Positions 57,994 to 64,000 of a stretch of DNA of 64,000 nucleotides are shown piece by piece. Source of the DNA: UBA2040 sp963977135 (GTDB lineage Bacteria > Bacteroidota > Bacteroidia > Flavobacteriales_D > Crocinitomicaceae); contig CAXBNN010000015.1 of NCBI GenBank assembly GCA_963977135.1, forward strand, positions 1 through 64,000. The letters are read 5' to 3'. The first letter of the stretch is position 1, and each line of letters opens with the position of its first letter. The notes below the pieces were generated by a model, which searched no databases, was not told the origin of the DNA, and saw only the letters and a list, made by a program, of their open reading frames with translations. A program made the position numbers and the translations under genes.

Positions 57994-59049
57994 TTATTTA
58001 ACAATAACCTTTTTGGTAGTTGTTTCTCCGTTTGAATAGTTGAATCGAACGATATAAACACCTTTCATTTCCAATTCAAAAGAAGCTGAAGTTTTACCAT
58101 TTGTTGAAATTGATGAAACTCTTTGTCCTAATGTATTGTAAACTGAAATATTCTCCATTTCATTCAAACCTTTAACATAGAATGTTCCGTTTGATGGATT
58201 TGGATAAACTGACAAAACATCTTGTTTTTTGCTTTCCACAGATAAAGGATTACAATCACAAGCGTGAAAACCTAAAGAGTTCCAGTTTCCATCCAAAATT
58301 GGATTACCTGTTGTTCCAAAAATTGTATCTCCGTTTTGATCTAAACGAACAATAACTGCTGGAATTGAGTCATATTCAGCTAAAGGATTGAAAAACGGAA
58401 TTGCCGGATTAGTAACTCCTTTTTTTACACCTGACTTACGAATTAATGAATGATCAACAGAAACTTGAGCACCTCCGTTAGCACCACCATTGTATGGTGC
58501 AATAGTTGACCAACCACCAGTAGGAGTTGAAGTACCACCACTTAAGTTTGTTGGTTGCTCACCAATTTTACCGAAGATGTCAACTACCACCATTCCTGGT
58601 ATAGTAGCTACTACCTGAGAAGGATTTCCTGTTAATGTTCCTTTCAAAAGAACAACGCAGTCATCACCGTTCCAGTAGAAAGAACTACTTACGTTATAAT
58701 CTGGAGCAAAGAAACCATCTGCTTTTGCTTGCAATGAATCCCAAACAGGAGCTTCATTTCCAGTACCAGTTGGAACTCTTTTATCCAAAACAGCAACGAA
58801 CACATCGTGCGCTTGAACTATTCCAGACAATTGAACAGAGTTTGCTTCCGTTGCAGAGTTTGAACCGTTAGAGTATCGAGCTATAACATAGTCAGCTAAA
58901 TTTATTGGAGCACTTGTAGGATTATAAATTTCCAATGCTTTGTTGTTCGACCAACCTTCAGCGTACTCAGAAATAAATAATTTAGTACAGTCTTGCGCAA
59001 AAACTGAGCTAGACAATACGATAGATAATAATAGTAATGATTTTTTCAT
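57994..59049 (-). CDS. Lamin-tail-domain protein with type IX sorting domain
   Basis: 351 residues. A signal peptide, then an LTD beta domain: LFISEYAEGWSNNKALEIYN, NLADYVIARYSNGSNS, GIVQAHDVFVAVLDKRVPTG. A C-terminal type A sorting domain follows (LSVYPNPSNGTFYVKG, NTLGQRVSSI, MKGVYIVRF). LTD proteins of Bacteroidota often accompany secreted nucleases and phosphatases. It is the first gene of the minus-strand locus leading to the receptor and endonuclease. Confidence 0.88.
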   Translation of the reverse strand: MKKSLLLLSIVLSSSVFAQDCTKLFISEYAEGWSNNKALEIYNPTSAPINLADYVIARYSNGSNSATEANSVQLSGIVQAHDVFVAVLDKRVPTGTGNEAPVWDSLQAKADGFFAPDYNVSSSFYWNGDDCVVLLKGTLTGNPSQVVATIPGMVVVDIFGKIGEQPTNLSGGTSTPTGGWSTIAPYNGGANGGAQVSVDHSLIRKSGVKKGVTNPAIPFFNPLAEYDSIPAVIVRLDQNGDTIFGTTGNPILDGNWNSLGFHACDCNPLSVESKKQDVLSVYPNPSNGTFYVKGLNEMENISVYNTLGQRVSSISTNGKTSASFELEMKGVYIVRFNYSNGETTTKKVIVK

Positions 59050-59379
59050 ATAGTTATTAATTTATTGGGGTAAGAATATACGATTTTCTGCGAAGCAAAA
59101 CAAGAAAAAGCCTTTACTTCTGAATGGTTTGAATTGAAAATCAATTGTTTGATATCATTTAAGATATTCAACATTTTTCATTTGTATTCCATTTAAACAT
59201 TTTGATGGTTTCAGTTTACTGGGAAACGTCAAGGATTACATCAAAATTCTTGTGCAAATGTAAACCATTAAATTTGTTCTACCAATTTCAAATGTTAAAC
59301 TTATATCACCAAATCATGAAGGAAACCACCTTGTTAACTTTACATTTGTTATTTTAGCTAAAAAAAAATTAAATAACAC
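59050..59379. promoter_or_regulatory. Divergent intergenic region between lamin-tail and peptidase genes
   Basis: 330 bases with no gene. A TACATTTG at 59341-59348 matches the Bacteroidota -7 box for the peptidase gene (start 59380). On the minus strand TATATTCT with TTTTG fifteen bases before it is a weaker candidate for the lamin-tail gene. Both are by eye. Confidence 0.35.
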
Positions 59380-61548
59380 ATGTACAAGTCACTGTTTATA
59401 ATACTTTTCCTGTTTTCAACAATTTGTCAAGCTCAGGAAATAACTGTTGAAAAAATTTGGAAAGAATATCAATTTTTCGGTCAAAACGTCTCTGGATTTC
59501 GCTCCATGAAGGACGGTGTTCATTTTACCAAAAGATCGAAAGTTGGTAGTGATATGTGTATCACCAAACACGAGTTTACGCAACCAGATGCTAAAGGTGA
59601 TATTTTAGTAAACTTATCCGAATTAAAACTAAATGGTAAAGCAGTTGAAATAGATGATTACGAATTCAATGATGATGAATCAAAAATCCTTTTCTCCACA
59701 CAAACTGAAGGAATATACAGACGATCTTTTTATGCGAATTACCTTCTATTCGATTTGTCAACAAAAAAATTATCCTCTTTAGATGACGCGCGTTCTCCTC
59801 AAATGTTGGCAGAATATTCTCCAGATGGAAAAAAGGTATCGTATATTTTTGAAAACAACCTATTTGTAAAAGATATTTCATCCGAAAAAGTGACTCAATT
59901 GACAAATGACGGAAAGAAAAATGCAATTTTAAACGGTAGCACAGATTGGGTTTACGAAGAAGAATTTGCTATTACAAAAGCATACGGATGGTCTCCTGAC
60001 AACAAGTATATAGCTTATATGCGTTTCGACGAAACCGAGGTTAAAGAATTCACAATGACCTATTTTTATGAATTATACCCTACTCTTTACCCTTTTAAAT
60101 ATCCTAAAGCTGGGGAAGATAATTCAAAAGTGACAGCACAAATTGTAACTATCGCAGATGGTACATTGGGTAAATTGAATTTGGGAGAGTACGAATACAT
60201 TCCTCGAATGAAATGGTCTGGAAATGAAAACACGCTGATCCTTCAAACCATGAATCGCCATCAAAATGATTTGAAATATCATAAAGTAAGTATGAATGAT
60301 GGGAAATGGACTTCAACTGCATTTTATGAAGAGAAGTCGGATACATATATTGATATTGATGACAACTTGCTAATCCTCAAAGATGGAAAGACCATACTCC
60401 GCACCAGCGAAAAAGATGGTTACAACCACATTTACTCACTTGGATTTGATGGAAAGATAAAACCTATTACCGAAGGAAAGTGGGACGTGATAGAATTTTT
60501 GGGAATTGACGAAATCAACAAAAAAGTTTATTACAGCTCGGCAGAAAAAGGAGCTATACATAAAGGTTTGTATAGTATACAACTGGATGGTAAAAAGAAA
60601 AAAGCCATTTCCTCTGAAACCGGTTCAAACGATGCAGATTTTTCTGTAGGTATGAAATACTTTGTTAAAACCTATTCAACGGCAAATTCCCCAGCGGTTT
60701 TCAGTCTTTGCGATAATGAAGGAAAGGAACTATCCATTTTGGAGGATAATGCCGCTTTAAAAACAAAACTCAATAAATACAGTTTGGCAAAACAAGAGTT
60801 CACGACCATTTATGGTGCCGATTGTGATTTAAACGCTTACGTAATAAAACCAGTTGATTTTGATCCAACAAAGAAATACCCTGTATATTTTCATGTTTAT
60901 GGTGGACCGGGAAGTAATATGGTGAAAGACGGTTTTGGAGCGGCAGATTATATGTACCACCAGCTTTTAGCTCAAAAGGGATACATAGTCGTTTCCGTGG
61001 ATCCTCGGGGCACCATGTACAGAGGAGAAAAATTTAAAAAATCTACCTATTTAACTTTGGGTAAATTAGAAACTGAAGACTTCATTGCTGCGGCAAGAAA
61101 TTTCTCTCAAAACAAATGGGTTGATAAAGACAGAATTGGAATCATGGGTTGGAGTTACGGTGGATTCATGACCTCTCTATGCATGACAAAAGGGGCTGAT
61201 GTTTTCAAAATGGGAATTGCAGTCGCACCAGTTACCAATTGGAGATACTATGATAATATCTACACTGAACGTTTCATGCGAACTCCAGCAGAAAACGAAA
61301 CTGGATATGACGACAATAGTCCAATCAATTTTGTAGATCAATTAAAAGGAAAGTATCTCCTGATTCACGGTTCTGGTGACGACAATGTTCACTACCAAAA
61401 TACAATGGAAATGGTGAACGCAATGGTTGCCGCGAACAAACAATTCGATTTATTTGTTTATCCAAATAAGAATCATGGTATTTATGGCGGAAACACAAGA
61501 AACCACCTTTTTAATATGATGCTTAATTATACTTTGGACAACTTATAA
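59380..61548 (+). CDS. S9-family (DPP-IV-like) peptidase
   Basis: 722 residues with a signal peptide (FIILFLFSTICQAQ). The N-terminal beta-propeller (about residues 50-470) has LLFDLSTKKLSSLDDARSPQ and YSPDGKKVSYIFENNLFVKD, including the DWVYEEEF sequence conserved in dipeptidyl peptidases. The alpha/beta hydrolase domain has Ser592 (GWSYGGFMTS), Asp in GSGDDNVHYQN and His in NKNHGIYGG. It removes Xaa-Pro dipeptides from the N-terminus in the periplasm. It is a single gene. Confidence 0.94.
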   Translation: MYKSLFIILFLFSTICQAQEITVEKIWKEYQFFGQNVSGFRSMKDGVHFTKRSKVGSDMCITKHEFTQPDAKGDILVNLSELKLNGKAVEIDDYEFNDDESKILFSTQTEGIYRRSFYANYLLFDLSTKKLSSLDDARSPQMLAEYSPDGKKVSYIFENNLFVKDISSEKVTQLTNDGKKNAILNGSTDWVYEEEFAITKAYGWSPDNKYIAYMRFDETEVKEFTMTYFYELYPTLYPFKYPKAGEDNSKVTAQIVTIADGTLGKLNLGEYEYIPRMKWSGNENTLILQTMNRHQNDLKYHKVSMNDGKWTSTAFYEEKSDTYIDIDDNLLILKDGKTILRTSEKDGYNHIYSLGFDGKIKPITEGKWDVIEFLGIDEINKKVYYSSAEKGAIHKGLYSIQLDGKKKKAISSETGSNDADFSVGMKYFVKTYSTANSPAVFSLCDNEGKELSILEDNAALKTKLNKYSLAKQEFTTIYGADCDLNAYVIKPVDFDPTKKYPVYFHVYGGPGSNMVKDGFGAADYMYHQLLAQKGYIVVSVDPRGTMYRGEKFKKSTYLTLGKLETEDFIAAARNFSQNKWVDKDRIGIMGWSYGGFMTSLCMTKGADVFKMGIAVAPVTNWRYYDNIYTERFMRTPAENETGYDDNSPINFVDQLKGKYLLIHGSGDDNVHYQNTMEMVNAMVAANKQFDLFVYPNKNHGIYGGNTRNHLFNMMLNYTLDNL

Positions 61549-61678
61549 TTGATGAAAATATATTCAATTCAAAATAAATGGTAAAATTTTCAGGATTAGG
61601 GCATAGAAAGTTTTAAGAGAAGAAAACCTTTTACTAATTTAGCACACGGAAAAAAATCAACCGTTCAGATAAAAAAAC

Positions 61679-62965
61679 ATGAGTGAAATCGCCAAATTTG
61701 AGTTAAATGGGAAAGTCTACGAATTCCCAGTTATCGAAGGAACTGAAAACGAAAAAGCAATCGATATCAGTAAACTTCGTGGGGAGTCAGGATACATTAC
61801 CCTTGATCCAGGATTTAAAAACACAGGAAGCACAAAAAGTGCTATTACTTTTTTAGATGGTGAAGAAGGTATACTTCGTTATAGAGGATATCCAATCGAA
61901 CAGTTGGCTGAGCAAGCTACCTTCATGGAAGTTGCCTATTTATTGATATATGGAGAATTGCCTGCTGAAGAGCAATTAACAAATTTCCGCAATAGCATTA
62001 CAAAACATACATTGGTTCATGAAGACATGAAACAATTTTTCGAAGCGTATCCAGCGAAAGCACATCCAATGGGAGTTTTGGCTTCCATGGTTTGTTCGTT
62101 ATCAACGTTCTACCCTGAGTCTTTAGACCCAAATCGTTCTCAAGTAGATAAGGATATCACTATCCATAGATTAATTGCAAAATTACCAACCTTGGCGGCT
62201 TGGTCTTATAAAAATGCAATTCGTCACCCTTTTATGTATCCAAAAAATGAGTTGGACTATTGTTCAAACTTCATGCATATGATGTTTGCAATGCCAACGG
62301 AAGATTACGTTACAGACCCAGTTATTTCAAGTGCTTTAAATAAATTATTGATTTTGCATGCTGACCACGAACAAAACTGTTCCACAGCAACAACAAGAAT
62401 AGTTGGTTCATCTCAAGTGAATTTATATGCAGCCGTTGCTGCTGGAATTACTGCACTTTGGGGACCACTTCACGGTGGAGCAAACCAAGCGGTAATTGAA
62501 ATGCTTGAAAAAATTGATAATGACGGCGGCGACGTTGACAAATGGGTTTTGAAAGCAAAAGACAAAGACGATTCTTTCCGTTTGATGGGCTTTGGACACA
62601 GAGTTTACAAAAACTTCGACCCACGTGCGACTATCATCAAAAAAGCATGTGATGACATCCTAGATAAATTGGGTATTGACGATCCATACTTAGATATCGC
62701 TAAGAAATTAGAAAAAGTAGCTTTGGAAGACGATTACTTCATTGCTCGTAACCTTTATCCTAACGTAGATTTCTACTCAGGAATCATTTACCGAGCTTTA
62801 GGAATTCCTACAGAAATGTTCACCGTAATGTTCGCTATAGGACGCTTACCAGGATGGATTGCTCAGTGGAAAGAAATGATTGAAGCTGGTGAACCGATTG
62901 GTCGTCCACGTCAAGTATACACAGGTCACACGAAACGTGATTACGTGCCATTAGCAAAAAGATAA
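61679..62965 (+). CDS. gltA: Citrate synthase (type II)
   Basis: 428 residues. The catalytic set is in LHADHEQNCSTATTRIVGSS (His), WGPLHGGANQAVIEML (His) and GFGHRVYKNFDPRA; the C-terminal RPRQVYTGHTKRDYVPL is typical of the hexameric type. It condenses oxaloacetate and acetyl-CoA. It is followed by a strong terminator. Confidence 0.97.
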   Translation: MSEIAKFELNGKVYEFPVIEGTENEKAIDISKLRGESGYITLDPGFKNTGSTKSAITFLDGEEGILRYRGYPIEQLAEQATFMEVAYLLIYGELPAEEQLTNFRNSITKHTLVHEDMKQFFEAYPAKAHPMGVLASMVCSLSTFYPESLDPNRSQVDKDITIHRLIAKLPTLAAWSYKNAIRHPFMYPKNELDYCSNFMHMMFAMPTEDYVTDPVISSALNKLLILHADHEQNCSTATTRIVGSSQVNLYAAVAAGITALWGPLHGGANQAVIEMLEKIDNDGGDVDKWVLKAKDKDDSFRLMGFGHRVYKNFDPRATIIKKACDDILDKLGIDDPYLDIAKKLEKVALEDDYFIARNLYPNVDFYSGIIYRALGIPTEMFTVMFAIGRLPGWIAQWKEMIEAGEPIGRPRQVYTGHTKRDYVPLAKR

Positions 62966-62985
62966 TTTAAACTAAATTAATACTG

Positions 62986-63018
62986 AATCCCCGCGAAATT
63001 TGCGGGGATTTTTTTTTG
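62986..63018 (+). terminator. Rho-independent terminator after gltA
   Basis: AATCCCCGC pairs with GCGGGGATT over nine bases around a short loop, followed by a run of T. Confidence 0.9.
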
Positions 63019-63095
63019 AGGTATTAACCCATCTAAAATTTAAAATAAGAATAGACATCAGAATTGGTTACCTTTAAAAGATAAAATCAAAAACT

Positions 63096-63689
63096 ATGAA
63101 GTTGAAAGCACTATTTATTCTGACAATTTTTTCACTATTAGCATCTTGTGGCACCTCTTCATACCATAACCTTAAGTTCCAAAAAGAAAACAAAAAACAA
63201 AAATCGGAGTTGTCAAATAATCCTGCTAATTCTGAGGATATCATCAACAGCACGAGGACTGAAACTATTTTAACTGCCGCAAAGAGTGTCACCGAAATTG
63301 AAGAACCGATACATATCGAACAAACTATAGCGCAACCAGACGAAATTGCCTCTGTCAATACTTCTATGGAAGCATCATCATTTGAAAAAACGAAGAAACC
63401 ATTAATTGGTTCTAAAACTACGAAACATAAAAACGATGAATCACCTGAACTCAACACGAAATATGGAAGGTTGGCCGTCATTTTTGGTGGGCTCTCTTTT
63501 ATTCCAGTAGTAGGTTGGGTATTCTCAATTTTAGCAATAATTCAAGGATCCATAGCTATAACAAAAGCCAGACGCTACCCAAATGAATATGGAGGCGAAA
63601 AAGAGGGAAAGACAGGTATTATTTTAGGAACTATTTCCTTAATCATAGGTATGACCATCGTAATTATATTGTTAACCACGGTTTTTTAG
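63096..63689 (+). CDS. Lipoprotein with DUF4190-like membrane domain
   Basis: 197 residues. The signal ends SLLASCGTSSYHN with a lipobox Cys. A long polar linker (about residues 30-125) follows, then two C-terminal helices (LAVIFGGLSFIPVVGWVFSI, GIILGTISLIIGMTIVIILL), which match DUF4190-type tails. The 'lipoprotein plus transmembrane tail' plan suggests an envelope-spanning or stress-related role; that is a guess. Confidence 0.75.
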   Translation: MKLKALFILTIFSLLASCGTSSYHNLKFQKENKKQKSELSNNPANSEDIINSTRTETILTAAKSVTEIEEPIHIEQTIAQPDEIASVNTSMEASSFEKTKKPLIGSKTTKHKNDESPELNTKYGRLAVIFGGLSFIPVVGWVFSILAIIQGSIAITKARRYPNEYGGEKEGKTGIILGTISLIIGMTIVIILLTTVF

Positions 63690-63720
63690 TAATTGTTTAG
63701 CTATTTTTTTGTGACTTTTC

Positions 63721-64000
63721 ATGCGTATGGTTGATTCCGCTGACTCTATCTCCGAAAAACCACCTCTACTGATTGACTGGGCAGGAAAGAAAATTGACAA
63801 ATTCTTACTGGTTCTATTTTTCATTTTCCTCAACAGTTCGTTATTCATCATGTTTTATTTATTAAAACCATGCTTTATTGAATCGGAGTTTCCCTTTTCA
63901 CAATTTATGATTGAGTTGATTGGATTCGCTATCCTCATGTCCACTATCGTATTTATCATTTATTGGGGCAGAATACCCGAAAAGATAACTTTGGATCAAT
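63721..64000 (+). CDS. Membrane protein, N-terminal part (cut by window end)
   Basis: Begins MRMVDSADSISEKPPLLIDW and continues past base 64000 without a stop. Two hydrophobic segments are seen: FLLVLFFIFLNSSLFIMFYL and LIGFAILMSTIVFIIYW. The start at 63721 is preceded by an A/T-rich stretch; a GTG at 63711 is out of frame. No family can be set from this part. Confidence 0.6.
   Translation, partial: MRMVDSADSISEKPPLLIDWAGKKIDKFLLVLFFIFLNSSLFIMFYLLKPCFIESEFPFSQFMIELIGFAILMSTIVFIIYWGRIPEKITLDQ

Overview
The window is low-GC Bacteroidota DNA, most likely a flavobacterium-type organism (Flavobacteriales; the genus cannot be fixed from sequence alone). Support comes from C-terminal sorting domains of the type IX secretion system on several secreted proteins (541-1020, 2088-3710, 53014-55179, 57994-59049), a TonB receptor with a carboxypeptidase-like N-terminal domain, DUF6090 proteins beginning MI(K/E)FFRKIRQ, and the near absence of Shine-Dalgarno sequences. 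No rRNA, complete tRNA, CRISPR array, transposase or integrase gene was found.

Region 1 (1-11,350) is accessory. After two minus-strand secreted-protein genes comes a run of plus-strand single-gene units separated by eight large imperfect hairpins (1095-10587). Each hairpin starts with (C/A)TAAC and ends with GTTA or GTTG. In most units the first 7-10 bases after one hairpin are complementary to the bases opening the next. That is the boundary rule of integron gene cassettes with attC sites, so I read this as a cassette array without a visible integrase. Unit genes are secreted or membrane proteins of unknown function. One unit (a VanZ-like gene) is split by a 3.3 kb block (about 5204-8496) whose left edge holds two tRNA 3' ends. 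The block carries two DoxX-like genes, two tiny genes (one a 55-residue zinc ribbon), a flavin-binding oxidase-like gene and a histone-deacetylase-family gene.

Region 2 (11,400-16,600) holds a YfcC-type carrier, a second DUF6090 gene, a carbohydrate-binding-like lipid-side protein, a DUF1853 gene and small unknowns. Two DUF6090 paralogues carry different 21-base palindromic insertions at the same codon position.

Region 3 (16,652-25,918) is a biosynthetic locus. A long PLP enzyme is followed by a tightly packed operon: flavoprotein, methyltransferase, type III polyketide synthase, enoyl reductase-like SDR, FabZ-like dehydratase, ketosynthase, acyl carrier protein, phosphopantetheinyl transferase, membrane protein and a second, related methyltransferase. 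The gene set predicts a dedicated acyl chain built on its own carrier protein, handed to the type III synthase, then methylated and oxidised (alkylresorcinol or alkylquinone-like product; inference).

Region 4 (26,100-48,500) is mostly metabolism: nnr, ppsA, and an operon of acetyltransferase, Na+/solute symporter, M20 amidohydrolase, alanine racemase and ornithine/alanine-racemase-like protein. A phenylalanine hydroxylase gene follows, preceded by a tyrosine-codon-rich mini-ORF and a strong terminator that together look like an attenuator. An acetyltransferase/nitrilase fusion, a YdeI protein with a CDGSH iron-sulfur tail, and a group II decarboxylase complete it.

Region 5 (49,000-64,000) has an L,D-transpeptidase, then a minus-strand locus that looks like extracellular nucleic-acid scavenging (lamin-tail protein, TonB receptor, endonuclease I, and a 5'-nucleotidase split into two genes). 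It ends with a DPP-IV-like peptidase, citrate synthase and two envelope proteins, the last cut by the window edge.
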